Below, in pieces: positions 8,857 to 18,252 of a stretch of DNA of 64,000 nt. Source of the stretch: Emticicia sp. BO119. Its GTDB lineage: Bacteria; Bacteroidota; Bacteroidia; Cytophagales; Spirosomataceae. Position 1 is the first letter of the stretch; the number at the start of each line of letters is the position of its first letter. The notes under the pieces were generated by a model. It did not search any database, had not been told where the DNA came from, and saw only the letters and a program-made list of their open reading frames with translations. Position numbers and translations under genes: made by a program. Where the stretch lies: positions 310,001 through 374,000 of the forward strand of contig NZ_JACETV010000006.1 of the NCBI RefSeq assembly GCF_013912375.1. Direction: 5' to 3'.

Positions 8857-10770
8857 ATGAAACTTACGAAATTACTTGTTATTCTTTTTATAAATAGTCT
8901 GACGACTCTGGCACAAAAACCCTATTCGGTTCAGATGGCAGAATCGTTTATGACCTGGCACAGAGATTCTATTGCCGTTAAACCCAATAGACCTGCCGCC
9001 TGGGACTACGAGCAGGGGCTTATGTTAAAAGCACTCGAAAAAGTATGGTACCGCACCGGAGACGGCATGTATTTTGAGTATATCCGCAAAGACCTCGACC
9101 GTTATGTGCAGAAAGATGGCAGTATTCGCACATACCCTTATAATGAGTTCAACCTGGATAATGTACCCACCGGTAGAGCTTTGTTGTTGCTTGCCCAACA
9201 AACCCAGCCCGATAAAGAAAAGTATATTAAGGCCGCTAATTTGTTATGGAAACAAATAGAAAATCAGCCTAAAACTAAAGAGGGTGGTTATTGGCATAAA
9301 CAACGTTACCCTAATCAGATGTGGTTAGATGGCTTGTTTATGTGTGAGCCTTTTGCAGCAGAATACAGCAAGCTATTTAATAAAACGGAGCATTTTGATG
9401 ATATTGCCAAACAATTTGCCTTGATTGAGAAATATGCCGTAGATGAGCAAACAGGCCTGGTGTATCACGGCTACGATGAAAGTAAAGAACAAAAATGGGC
9501 TGATAAAAAAACGGGGCTTTCACCGCATTTCTGGAGTCGCGCCATTGGTTGGTATGCCATGGCTTTGGTTGATGTATTAGATTATTTCCCTGAAAATAAT
9601 CCTGAAAAATCAAATCTTATTAAATATCTGCAACGCTTAGCTCCTGCATTGGTAAAATATCAGGATGCTAAAACCGGCGTTTGGTATCAGATGACTTCAC
9701 AAGGGAATAGAAAAGGAAACTACTTTGAGGCTTCGGGTTCATGTATGTTTGTGTATGTCTTAGCTAAAGGTGTAAGACTGGGTTATTTGGATGCCAAATA
9801 TCTGACAGCCGCTAAAAAAGGTTATGCAGGCATTTTGAAAGAGTTTGTTGAAAAAGAAAAAGACGGCACTATCAGCCTTAATAAAACAGTTAGCGTTGGT
9901 GGTTTGGGAGGCAATCCTTACCGTGATGGTTCTTATGAATACTATCTGAGTGAGCCTATCCGCAAGAATGATTTGAAGGGTGTTGGACCATTTATCTTTG
10001 CAAGTGTTGAAATGGAAATTGCCAATGAGAATGCGCTTGGGAAAGGTAAAATAGTAGCTGTGGATGGGCATTTCAATAATGAGTTCAGAAAAGATCTGAA
10101 TGGTAATCAAGAGAATTTTCATTATACGTGGGATGACCGAATGCACTCAGGTTTCTGGGTGTGGGGTAATATCATTAATCAATTGGGTGCCAAAACAACT
10201 ACTATCAAATCCGCACCTACAGTCGAAAATCTGAAAGACGTCAATGTGTACATTATTGTTGACCCCGATACTAAAAAAGAAACAGTCAAGCCTAATTTTA
10301 TTCAGGCAGATGATATTAAAAATATCAGCAATTGGGTACGCAATGGAGGAGTTTTAGTGATGATGGCGAATGATACTGCCAATTGTGAACATAAAAACTT
10401 TAATCTGTTAGCGAAAGAATTTGGTATTCAATTCCTGCCTAAAAATATCAATATGGTGCAAGGTACACAATGGGAACAGGGCCGTCTGGATATTCAGGCT
10501 AATAATCCTGTCTTCAAAAATACTCAGTCAGTTTATATAAAAGAATTAGCGCCATTGGCACTAAGCGGTACAGCTAAGTCGATTCTAACTGAAAAAGGCG
10601 AGGTGATTATAGCTGCTGCCAAAATAGGGAAAGGAACTGTATTTGCCGTTGGCGACCCCTGGTTGTATAACGAATATACTGATGGCCGACGTATCCCGAT
10701 TGTATATCAGAATTTTAGTGCAGCAAAGGATTTAGCGACTTGGCTATTGCAACATAGCACTAAGAGATAA
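8857..10770 (+). CDS. GH105 unsaturated rhamnogalacturonyl hydrolase with C-terminal GATase-like domain
   Basis: Cleaves the unsaturated galacturonate from the non-reducing end of lyase products, giving the substrate of KdgF. Signal peptide at residues 1-19. The (alpha/alpha)6 barrel (about 20-385) has 'AWDYEQGLML', 'DNVPTGRALL', and 'MWLDGLFMCEPF' with Asp158, the expected general acid/base of YteR/YesR enzymes. A second domain of about 200 residues (430-637) has alternating strands, 'GGVLVMMANDTANCEH' and 'VFAVGDPWLYNEYTDGRR', resembling a DUF4350/glutamine-amidotransferase-like fold. Typical GH105 enzymes are about 370 residues, so this is a two-domain form. Within the operon, 44 bp after GH95. 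Confidence 0.9.
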   Translation: MKLTKLLVILFINSLTTLAQKPYSVQMAESFMTWHRDSIAVKPNRPAAWDYEQGLMLKALEKVWYRTGDGMYFEYIRKDLDRYVQKDGSIRTYPYNEFNLDNVPTGRALLLLAQQTQPDKEKYIKAANLLWKQIENQPKTKEGGYWHKQRYPNQMWLDGLFMCEPFAAEYSKLFNKTEHFDDIAKQFALIEKYAVDEQTGLVYHGYDESKEQKWADKKTGLSPHFWSRAIGWYAMALVDVLDYFPENNPEKSNLIKYLQRLAPALVKYQDAKTGVWYQMTSQGNRKGNYFEASGSCMFVYVLAKGVRLGYLDAKYLTAAKKGYAGILKEFVEKEKDGTISLNKTVSVGGLGGNPYRDGSYEYYLSEPIRKNDLKGVGPFIFASVEMEIANENALGKGKIVAVDGHFNNEFRKDLNGNQENFHYTWDDRMHSGFWVWGNIINQLGAKTTTIKSAPTVENLKDVNVYIIVDPDTKKETVKPNFIQADDIKNISNWVRNGGVLVMMANDTANCEHKNFNLLAKEFGIQFLPKNINMVQGTQWEQGRLDIQANNPVFKNTQSVYIKELAPLALSGTAKSILTEKGEVIIAAAKIGKGTVFAVGDPWLYNEYTDGRRIPIVYQNFSAAKDLATWLLQHSTKR

Positions 10771-10771
10771 T

Positions 10772-10785
10772 ATAAGGTACCTTAT
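10772..10785. repeat. Perfect 14-bp palindrome after GH105 stop
   Basis: The sequence ataaggtaccttat is a perfect spacerless palindrome beginning two bases after the GH105 stop. The 180-bp gap up to uxaC otherwise holds only an AT-rich imperfect hairpin (t-rich 10790-10800 against a-rich 10813-10830). Either an operator or a weak processing/attenuation site; no proof of either. Confidence 0.4.
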
Positions 10786-10950
10786 TGCATTTTCTTTTTG
10801 TCAAAATAGTATTAAAAAAAGAAAAATTAGGGCAGAATAAATTAATTTAAACTAAATAGTTTTGCTGAACCAATATTTCAATAATTATTAAGAGCTAGCA
10901 AAGAACTGAAAATCCTTGTGTCGCTGTTAAAAAATAGCCTTTCAGAGAGC

Positions 10951-12351
10951 ATGAAACCGTTTTTAGACGAAGACTTTTTGTTGCAAACCAAAACCGCCCG
11001 CACTCTCTACCACGAGTTTGCGAAAGTTATGCCTATCATTGATTACCATAACCACTTGCCGCCTGACCAGATACTGTCAGATAAAGTGTTTAAGAATATC
11101 ACTGAAATATGGCTTTATGGCGACCACTATAAATGGCGAGCCATGCGTACGAATGGAATCAATGAAAAATACTGTACGGGCAATGCCTCTGACTATGAGA
11201 AATTCGAAAAATGGGCAGAAACTGTGCCTTATACGATGCGGAATCCGTTGTATCATTGGACACACCTCGAACTACAACGCTATTTTGATATAAAAGATAC
11301 TTTAAGCCCAGCAACGGCTCAAAATATTTATGACATCAGCTCTGAGAAAGTCAATTCTGCTGAATTTTCGGTGCGTAATCTTCTTCGTAAAATGAATGTA
11401 AAGGTGGTTTGTACGACTGACGACCCATTGGATACATTAGAATATCACCAACAATTAGGAGAAGCCGGCAATTTTGAGATAAAAGTTCTCCCTGCTTTCC
11501 GGCCAGATAAGTTTATATTGATTGATAATCCCAATTTCCCGACTTATATTCAGAAATTAGGCGTCATAGTTAACTTTGAAATACAATCTTTTGAAGATTT
11601 GCGGAAGGCGCTTCGCAAGAGAGCAGATTTCTTTGCCTCCCAGGGTGGGCAAATCTCTGACCACGGTCTGGAGCAAATCTATGCTGCCGATTTTACACCA
11701 GAGTCGGCCGATAGTGCCTTTAAAAATGCCATTGCAGGCAAAACTCTTTCGGAAGCAGAAGCAATTATTTTCAAATCCGCTATTCTGCATGAATTAGGTA
11801 AAATGTATGCCGAATTAGGTTGGACACAGCAGTTTCACTTAGGAGCATTACGCAATAATAATAAGCGTGCTATGCGGCTGTTAGGTCCTGACACAGGATG
11901 GGATTCTATTGGAGACTGGTCGCAGGCTGCTGCTTTATCCAAATTCTTAGGAAAACTCGATGAATACGACCAGTTAGCAAAAACAATTATTTATAACCTG
12001 AATCCAAGGGACAATGAGTTGATTGCCACGATGGTGGGTAATTTCAATGATGGCTCTATGGCCGGAAAAGTCCAGTTTGGCTCTGGTTGGTGGTTTCTTG
12101 ACCAGAAAGATGGTATGGAAAGACAAATCAATGCGCTATCTAACATGGGGCTTTTAAGCCGTTTTATTGGTATGCTGACTGACTCCCGCAGTTTCTTGTC
12201 GTTTCCTCGCCACGAGTATTTCCGTAGAATTCTATGCAATATCTATGGCAATGATATTGAGAATGGCGAATTGCCTAATGATATTCCTTGGATTGGTGAG
12301 ACTATTCAGAACATTTGCTACAACAACGCCAAAAACTATTTTGGCTGGTAA
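10951..12351 (+). CDS. uxaC: Glucuronate/galacturonate isomerase UxaC
   Basis: Isomerises D-glucuronate to fructuronate and D-galacturonate to tagaturonate in the cytoplasm, the first step of hexuronate catabolism. It is a 466-residue amidohydrolase-fold protein: metal motif 'DYHNHLPP' (H33, H35), 'TTDDPLDTLEYH', 'LPAFRPDK', 'HLGALRNNN', 'DTGWDSIGDW', and the C-terminal 'DSRSFLSFPRHEYFRR' all match UxaC. The in-frame GTG at 10918 would add 11 residues not found in the family, so I start at the ATG giving MKPFLDEDF. Its presence shows that the locus ends in galacturonate. It is 9 bp upstream of the GH106 gene. uxaB/uxaA-type partners are not in the window. Confidence 0.96.
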   Translation: MKPFLDEDFLLQTKTARTLYHEFAKVMPIIDYHNHLPPDQILSDKVFKNITEIWLYGDHYKWRAMRTNGINEKYCTGNASDYEKFEKWAETVPYTMRNPLYHWTHLELQRYFDIKDTLSPATAQNIYDISSEKVNSAEFSVRNLLRKMNVKVVCTTDDPLDTLEYHQQLGEAGNFEIKVLPAFRPDKFILIDNPNFPTYIQKLGVIVNFEIQSFEDLRKALRKRADFFASQGGQISDHGLEQIYAADFTPESADSAFKNAIAGKTLSEAEAIIFKSAILHELGKMYAELGWTQQFHLGALRNNNKRAMRLLGPDTGWDSIGDWSQAAALSKFLGKLDEYDQLAKTIIYNLNPRDNELIATMVGNFNDGSMAGKVQFGSGWWFLDQKDGMERQINALSNMGLLSRFIGMLTDSRSFLSFPRHEYFRRILCNIYGNDIENGELPNDIPWIGETIQNICYNNAKNYFGW

Positions 12352-12360
12352 TTAAGTTTA

Positions 12361-14892
12361 ATGAAACGTTTTATTCTCTTTTTTTGCCTGATTGCTTGTC
12401 AGGTTTCAGCACAAGTATCTACTACCAAGCCCTGGGCTTATTGGTGGTGGATGGGTAGTGCTGTTACAAAAGAGGGAATCAGGCAGAATTTACAAGAATA
12501 CGCCAAAGCAGGTTTCGGTGGAATGCATATTATTCCGATTTATGGGGTAAAAGGAGAAGAAAGCAAATTTCTGCCATTTTTATCAAAAGAATGGCTCGGA
12601 ATGCTTGATTTCACATTGAAGGAAGCTAAAAAAAATAACTTGGGTATTGATTTAACTTTAGGAACAGGCTGGCCTTTTGGTGGTAAAAATGTATCTACTC
12701 AGGATGCCGCTCAGGCATTCAAAGTAATAGAAAAAGACGGAAAATATACCCTTACTTTTGCTCCTACCAATCAGAAAGTGAAGAGAGCCGCACCTGGTGG
12801 TGAAGGATTAGTGGTTGACCCTTTCAACAAAGCCGCTATTGAGCGATACCTGCAAACTTTTAATGTAGCTTTTGGAGAAAAAAAATATCCTGTCCGGGCT
12901 TTTTATAATGATTCTTACGAAGCCTACGGTGCCAACTGGACGGCCAACTTCTTTCAGCGATTCAAAGAGTTAAGAAGATACGACCTGCAGGAACATTTAG
13001 ACGTTTTGGCTAAAGAAAAAGCCGAAACTGAAAAGGAGAAGCTTATCTGGGGCGATTATAACGAAACACTTTCGGATATTCTTCGCGAAGATTTCACTAA
13101 AACATGGGTAAACTGGTCGAAACAGCAAGGTAAAATTACCCGTAACGAAGCACATGGCTCACCTGCCAATATTTTAGATTTATATGCTATTGCCGATATT
13201 CCTGAAACAGAATTTTTCGGTAGTAAACCTTATGATATTCCTCTCTCGCGTATTGACCCTGACTATGAGGTAAATCGTTTTGGAGTACCCGATGCGCTGG
13301 TTTTGAAGCTGGCTTCATCTGTATCTAATGTGATGGGTAAGAAATTAGTCAGTTCTGAAACAGCTACCTGGCTTGGCAATCACTTTAAAGTATCGCTTTC
13401 GCAGGTTAAACCTATTATTGATGAATCATTTATTGGCGGAGTCAATCATATTTTTTATCATGGTCTCCCCTATTCTCCTCCCAACGAGCCATTCCCTGGC
13501 TGGTTGTTTTATGCATCAACCAATTTCAATCAGCAAAGCCATTTCTGGGAATACCTGCCGGAACTGAACAGCTATATTACACGATGTCAGGAAAAACTGC
13601 AAAACAGCAGGCCGGATAATGATATTCTGATGTACTTCCCAATCCATGATTTATGGCAGTCAGTGGGCAATAAAGCAAAAACGCATGCAATTGATGTACA
13701 CGCGATTATGAAAGATGGTATGCTGAAATCTGCATTTGGTGATGCCTGTAAAGAGTTAACCAGTCATGGTTATAGCTTTGATTTTATATCTGATTTACAG
13801 CTAAAAAATACCCGGATTACTAACAAGCAATTGATTACACAGGGAAAGCAGGTTTACAAAGCTATAATAGTACCTCCGATGCAATATCTTCCGGTGGAAA
13901 CACTTGCTTATTTGGAAAAATGCAAAAGTGCCGGGGTACCGGTATTCTTTGTTAATCGACTCCCGAAATCTACTACCGGATTTCATAATTGGGATACTCG
14001 CCAGAAGCAATTTGAACAGATACTATCAAAACTTAACAATACTGTTAGTGCAAATATCATTGAAAGTTTAAAAGTTGCTAAAATCAGAAAAGAACCTTTG
14101 GCTGAATCAGGTTTATCATTTATCCGTAAAAAAAATACCACAGGTACTATTTACTTTGTCAGCAATCTTGGTAATCAGTTTAAACAGGGTAATATTCATT
14201 TAGCAATTCCGGCACAGGCTGTTAAAATTTACGACCCTCTCCATCAGAAAAGCATGTGGGTCAACGTCAATAAAATTAATACTAATTTGATAGAAATACC
14301 GCTGGCACTTGCTGGCGGAGAAAGCGTGTTTATTGAAGCCTATAATCAAAAACCATCTGCAATGAAAATTTCTCCGGTTAAAACAGATGGAGAAAAGATT
14401 GTACTAAAAGGCAACTGGAAAGTAGATTTTGTAAAAGGAGAACCTTTTATTCCACATTCGTTCCAGACAGATAGTCTGCAATCGTGGGTAAATATGAGTG
14501 ACTCTACAGCCCAGTACTTTAGCGGAACAGCCCATTATCAATTACAATTCAGTTTAGATAAAAACCAGATCAGAAATGGGTATCTGGATTTAGGAGATGT
14601 AAGAGAAATGGCAACTGTTAAACTCAACGGAAAAGACTTAGGCAAGTACTGGTCATTGCCTTTCAGAGTCCCATTCACAGCCAATATGCTGAGTACAAGT
14701 AATAAATTAGAAATAGAAGTAACCAATTTATCAGCCAACCGAATTAGGTATTTAGACAAAACAGGAGTAAATTGGAAGAAATTTTATGACACCAATATGG
14801 TGGACATCCGTTATCAACCCTTTAATGCAGCTAACTGGCAACCTGTTCCTTCTGGATTGTTAAGTCCTGTAAAATTAGTTTTAGAAAAATAA
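12361..14892 (+). CDS. Glycoside hydrolase family 106 (alpha-L-rhamnosidase)
   Basis: Secreted 843-residue enzyme expected to release L-rhamnose from rhamnogalacturonan or other rhamnosides. Signal peptide ends near VSA-QVS. The mature start 'KPWAYWWWMGSAVTKEGI' and 'EYAKAGFGGMHIIPIYG' are characteristic of GH106, as are 'LGTGWPFGG' and 'FYNDSYEAYGANWT'. The last 150 residues form a galactose-binding-like jelly roll ('LDLGDVREMATVKLNGKDLG'). Length is at the short end of the family, where extra C-terminal domains vary. Overlapping operon context (9 bp after uxaC, 59 bp before exuT) fits a rhamnogalacturonan-degrading role. Confidence 0.88.
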   Translation: MKRFILFFCLIACQVSAQVSTTKPWAYWWWMGSAVTKEGIRQNLQEYAKAGFGGMHIIPIYGVKGEESKFLPFLSKEWLGMLDFTLKEAKKNNLGIDLTLGTGWPFGGKNVSTQDAAQAFKVIEKDGKYTLTFAPTNQKVKRAAPGGEGLVVDPFNKAAIERYLQTFNVAFGEKKYPVRAFYNDSYEAYGANWTANFFQRFKELRRYDLQEHLDVLAKEKAETEKEKLIWGDYNETLSDILREDFTKTWVNWSKQQGKITRNEAHGSPANILDLYAIADIPETEFFGSKPYDIPLSRIDPDYEVNRFGVPDALVLKLASSVSNVMGKKLVSSETATWLGNHFKVSLSQVKPIIDESFIGGVNHIFYHGLPYSPPNEPFPGWLFYASTNFNQQSHFWEYLPELNSYITRCQEKLQNSRPDNDILMYFPIHDLWQSVGNKAKTHAIDVHAIMKDGMLKSAFGDACKELTSHGYSFDFISDLQLKNTRITNKQLITQGKQVYKAIIVPPMQYLPVETLAYLEKCKSAGVPVFFVNRLPKSTTGFHNWDTRQKQFEQILSKLNNTVSANIIESLKVAKIRKEPLAESGLSFIRKKNTTGTIYFVSNLGNQFKQGNIHLAIPAQAVKIYDPLHQKSMWVNVNKINTNLIEIPLALAGGESVFIEAYNQKPSAMKISPVKTDGEKIVLKGNWKVDFVKGEPFIPHSFQTDSLQSWVNMSDSTAQYFSGTAHYQLQFSLDKNQIRNGYLDLGDVREMATVKLNGKDLGKYWSLPFRVPFTANMLSTSNKLEIEVTNLSANRIRYLDKTGVNWKKFYDTNMVDIRYQPFNAANWQPVPSGLLSPVKLVLEK

Positions 14893-14951
14893 ATCCATCA
14901 CCGAAAGGAAAAGAATCCTTTCCTGAACCTAATCTTTTAACCCTATAAACT

Positions 14952-16247
14952 ATGGAAAAAATCGGAAAGTATCGTTGGACTATCTGTAGTCTTCTCTTTA
15001 TTGCCACCACTATTAACTATCTTGATCGAAACGTAATCAGTTATTTAAAACCTTATCTGGCCGAAGCCTTCGGCTGGACACCCACACAAGAAGTAAACGA
15101 CTATGCTAATATAGAATTGGCCTTCAAGTTAGCCTATGCGATGGGTATGGTGTTTGCAGGTGGCTTTGTCGACAAATTCGGCACAAAATTAGGCTATGCC
15201 ATTGCTACAGGGCTATGGAGCGTGGCAGCAGTTGCCCATGCGTTTTGCACAGGTACTTTAGGTTTTATCATTGCACGGGTCTTTTTAGGCGTTACTGAAG
15301 CCGGGAACTTTCCCGCTGCTATTAAATCAGTTGCCGAATGGTTCCCACAAAAAGAAAGAGCCCTGGCTACCGGTTTTTTTAATTCAGGCACTAATATCGG
15401 TGCTATTGTGGTACCACTATCTGTACCAATGATTGCCGAAACATGGGGTTGGCAATGGGCTTTTATTCTCACAGGAGCTATTGGTTTTATCTGGCTTATT
15501 TTGTGGTTTATCTACTATGAAGTGCCCGAAAAACAAAAACGTCTGTCAAAAGCCGAATATGACTATATTCATTCAGACAAGGAAGAACCCGTTAAACAGG
15601 AAAGAGTACCCTGGATTACCCTACTGAAATTCCCTCAGACCTGGGCCTTTGCCATTGGTAAATTTCTGACTGATCCTGTTTGGTGGTTCTATTTATTCTG
15701 GTTGCCAGATTTTCTGATGAAAGAATATGGTCTTTCTAAAACTGAAGTTGCATGGCCTTCTGCACTGGTTTATATCATTGGTAGTGTAGGGAGTATTTTC
15801 GGCGGCTGGTTACCATTAAACTTTATCAATAAAAACTGGCCCGCTTTCAAGGCTCGTAAAACAAGTATGCTTATTTACGCTTTCGCTGTTTTACCAGTGT
15901 TATTCTCTCAATACTTGGGAGCAATCAATATGTGGCTTGCGGTATTGGTAATTGGTATTGCGGCATCGGCTCACCAGGCCTGGAGTGCCAATATTTTCAC
16001 TACGGTATCTGATATGTTCCCTAAAAAAGCTACAGGTTCGGTAACAGGTATTGGTGGTATGTTTGGCGGTTTGGGTGGTATCCTGCTGACCTGGCTGGTG
16101 CAAAAAAATATGTTTGTTTATTATACCGAAATCGGACAGATACAAACCGGATACTTTATTATGTTTTGCATTTGCGGTGCAGCCTATCTTTTGGCATGGT
16201 TCATTATGCACCTTCTTGTGCCAAAAATGAAAAAAGTAGATTTGTAA
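14952..16247 (+). CDS. MFS hexuronate transporter, ExuT-like
   Basis: Inner-membrane major-facilitator protein of the anion:cation symporter branch, about 12 membrane helices over 431 residues. The start 'YRWTICSLLFIATTINYLDRN' (residues 7-27) and 'GGFVDKFGTKLGY', the MFS signature between helices 2 and 3, match ExuT/hexuronate carriers. A cytoplasmic loop rich in charged residues (about 190-215) separates the halves. As the only inner-membrane sugar transporter in the operon, it most likely takes galacturonate or its oligomeric/unsaturated forms from the periplasm to UxaC. Substrate assignment follows from family and neighbours. Confidence 0.9.
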   Translation: MEKIGKYRWTICSLLFIATTINYLDRNVISYLKPYLAEAFGWTPTQEVNDYANIELAFKLAYAMGMVFAGGFVDKFGTKLGYAIATGLWSVAAVAHAFCTGTLGFIIARVFLGVTEAGNFPAAIKSVAEWFPQKERALATGFFNSGTNIGAIVVPLSVPMIAETWGWQWAFILTGAIGFIWLILWFIYYEVPEKQKRLSKAEYDYIHSDKEEPVKQERVPWITLLKFPQTWAFAIGKFLTDPVWWFYLFWLPDFLMKEYGLSKTEVAWPSALVYIIGSVGSIFGGWLPLNFINKNWPAFKARKTSMLIYAFAVLPVLFSQYLGAINMWLAVLVIGIAASAHQAWSANIFTTVSDMFPKKATGSVTGIGGMFGGLGGILLTWLVQKNMFVYYTEIGQIQTGYFIMFCICGAAYLLAWFIMHLLVPKMKKVDL

Positions 16248-16284
16248 AAATCCGGCTTCGTATTCAAACTAAAAAATATTCAAC

Positions 16285-16725
16285 ATGAAAAAGTTAATTG
16301 TATTAGGTGTACTCCTATGGGTTAGCCAATTCTCTTTTGGGCAGGGTGTAAAAACCACTATCGAAGATTTAGAAAAAAAACGCTTTGCCGCTCAGGTGGC
16401 AAAAGATGGTGAATATCTGAATAAAATCCTGGCCGACGACCTGATATATGTGCATTCAAGTGGTAAAACAGACAATAAAGAATCCTATGTTGCGTCGGTT
16501 CTGAACGGCAGCAGCGTCTACTCAAAAGTAGATATAGAGGCTATGTTGGTGCGTACCTACAATAAAGAAAAGACAGCAGTAGTAAACGGAACAGTTATGA
16601 TTACTCAGCCGCCTGTCGATGGCAAACCTGTTCTTCTGCATCTGCGCTATTTAGCCGTTTATACAAAAGACAGTAAAAAGGGATGGCAGTTTAACTCCTG
16701 GCAATCATCAAAACTGCCTAACTGA
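16285..16725 (+). CDS. Secreted DUF4440 / NTF2-like protein
   Basis: A 146-residue exported protein (signal cleaved near SFG-QGV) with the compact alpha+beta NTF2-like fold of DUF4440: N-terminal helix 'IEDLEKKRFAAQVAKDGEYLNKIL', then 'ADDLIYVHSSGKTDNKESYV' and four beta strands ending 'GWQFNSWQSSKL'. Proteins of this kind occur in many sugar-utilisation operons without an established reaction; some act as small-molecule binding or isomerase-like domains. It closes the pectin operon, 37 bp after exuT and just before a strong hairpin. No catalytic residue can be named. Confidence 0.78.
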   Translation: MKKLIVLGVLLWVSQFSFGQGVKTTIEDLEKKRFAAQVAKDGEYLNKILADDLIYVHSSGKTDNKESYVASVLNGSSVYSKVDIEAMLVRTYNKEKTAVVNGTVMITQPPVDGKPVLLHLRYLAVYTKDSKKGWQFNSWQSSKLPN

Positions 16726-16756
16726 ATTTAATTTTATTCTAAGCAAAATTAATATT

Positions 16757-16803
16757 GGTTTTACTACTTCTTAAATTCTATGTAGAAGTAGTAAAACCTT
16801 TCT
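16757..16803 (+). terminator. Hairpin terminator at the end of the pectin operon
   Basis: Perfect 14-bp arms (ggttttactacttc at 16757-16770 and its complement at 16785-16798) with a 14-nt loop, followed by 'tttct'. It lies 32 bp after the DUF4440 stop and marks the operon's end. Confidence 0.75.
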
Positions 16804-16849
16804 CGTTATTGAGAAACTATTAGCCAAACAGAACCTATTCAGATTATCA

Positions 16850-18124
16850 ATGAAAAAATTAGCTTCAATATCAGGTTTCCTTATACTCTTTTTGCTAACC
16901 GGAGTTAATGCACAAGTACCACAAGTCTTAACACAAGCTAAAACGCCTGAAGAGGCAGGTTTTTCAAGCGAAAGATTAAAAAGATTAGATACTCACTTTC
17001 AGGAAATCGTAGATAAAGGCATTGCCCCTAATATTGTCACGCTGGTAGCTCACAAGGGTAAAATAGTACATGAAAAAGCCTTTGGATACCGTAATCTTGA
17101 GACGAAAACTCCACTCAGAAAAGACGATATTTTTCGCATAGCTTCTCAGTCAAAACTTATCACGACCATTGGTTTAATGATGCTGTTTGAAGAGGGTAAG
17201 TTCTTTCTGGATGAACCTATCTCTAAATATATATCCTCTTTCAAAAATGCAAAAGTTCTTGTTAGCTATGACGAAAAAGACCATAGCAAATATATTACCC
17301 GACCAGCCAAATCAGCTATTACAATTCGTCAGTTATTAAGCCATTCAGCGGGTATTCCTTATGAACATCCTTTACAGGAATTACCAGAGTTTAAAGTACC
17401 ATTCTTTTGCTCGATAGAGAACGACCAACTGAAAGATGTAGTAGATAAAATTGCTGCTCGTCCACTCCTGCATGACCCGGGTGCGCAGTTTACTTATGGC
17501 TTGAATACAGACGTACTCGGCCGTTTGATTGAGATACTTTCAGGTATGCCATTTGATGAATATCTGCACAAAAAAGTACTTGACCCTTTAGGAATGAACG
17601 ATACCTATTTCTATTTACCAGCAGATAAAGCCAACCGGTTAGTTGAACTCTATTCTAAAGGCAATACAGAAGATAAATTGACACTGCATAACAATGAAAT
17701 TTATAGAAAATTTGCCATTACGGGACAAAAATCTTATTTTTCTGGTGGAGCCGGTTTAGTAAGTACCATCCAGGATTATGCCAGAATCTGCCAGTTTATA
17801 CTAAATAAAGGCGAGTTTAATGGCAAAAGGTTATTAAGCAGAAGTACCATAGATTTAATGACCCGCAACCAGATAGGCGAAAACTTTGTATGGGACAGAC
17901 AAGATAAATTTGGTTTAGGCTTGCAGATTATTACGCCCGAATCGCATTATGGAGATAACGCCACTCCTGGCTCCCTTACATGGGGTGGTATGTATTGCTC
18001 AGAATATACGATAGACCCTAAAGAAGATTTGATTCTTTTGGTATTCACCAATGTTCATCCTTATGCACATTATTCTGATATTGTCCGGAAATTCAGGATT
18101 CTTGTATATCAGTCGCTTCAATAA
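16850..18124 (+). CDS. Secreted serine hydrolase, beta-lactamase/class C esterase family
   Basis: Exported 424-residue serine hydrolase of the beta-lactamase-related family (PF00144). Signal peptide at residues 1-22. The catalytic SxxK motif is S99-Q-S-K102 in 'IASQSKLITT', and the second motif is YGL/N in 'FTYGLNTDVLG'; 'LLSHSAGI' between them is also typical. A third conserved region near the C-terminus reads 'WGGMYCSEYTIDP'. Such proteins include esterases and D-aminopeptidases; a beta-lactamase role is not implied. It follows the pectin operon after a terminator, so it may be separate; its expression may share the locus's induction, which is not shown by sequence. Confidence 0.88.
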   Translation: MKKLASISGFLILFLLTGVNAQVPQVLTQAKTPEEAGFSSERLKRLDTHFQEIVDKGIAPNIVTLVAHKGKIVHEKAFGYRNLETKTPLRKDDIFRIASQSKLITTIGLMMLFEEGKFFLDEPISKYISSFKNAKVLVSYDEKDHSKYITRPAKSAITIRQLLSHSAGIPYEHPLQELPEFKVPFFCSIENDQLKDVVDKIAARPLLHDPGAQFTYGLNTDVLGRLIEILSGMPFDEYLHKKVLDPLGMNDTYFYLPADKANRLVELYSKGNTEDKLTLHNNEIYRKFAITGQKSYFSGGAGLVSTIQDYARICQFILNKGEFNGKRLLSRSTIDLMTRNQIGENFVWDRQDKFGLGLQIITPESHYGDNATPGSLTWGGMYCSEYTIDPKEDLILLVFTNVHPYAHYSDIVRKFRILVYQSLQ

Positions 18125-18136
18125 TCTTTCCGCATA

Positions 18137-18152
18137 AACAAAACGTTTTGTT
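18137..18152. promoter_or_regulatory. 16-bp perfect palindrome (operator candidate 1)
   Basis: aacaaaacgttttgtt is a perfect spacerless palindrome centred on CG, the shape of LacI-family operators. A second copy of its 14-bp core lies 101 bp downstream. It is 13 bp after the serine hydrolase stop and about 220 bp upstream of dapA. No matching regulator gene is in the window. Confidence 0.5.
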
Positions 18153-18238
18153 CCGTTAAAAAGAAGAATCTGGTTGTAAAAGGCATTTTTGAGCTGACTT
18201 TCAGGTATTTTAAACATTTTTGTAAACACCGTGTATGG

Positions 18239-18252
18239 ACAAAACGTTTTGT
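18239..18252. promoter_or_regulatory. 14-bp perfect palindrome (operator candidate 2)
   Basis: acaaaacgttttgt, identical to the core of the palindrome at 18137-18152 and centred 101 bp from it, close to ten helical turns. It is 119 bp upstream of the dapA start. A paired-operator arrangement allowing looping is possible. Confidence 0.5.

Noticed and set aside
9760-10146. 128-codon minus-strand frame inside the GH105 gene
   Set aside because: Shadow of a well-supported gene; no recognisable motif.
16850-18124. Antibiotic beta-lactamase
   Set aside because: SxxK and YxN-type motifs are shared by many esterases of PF00144; nothing specific to beta-lactamases is seen.
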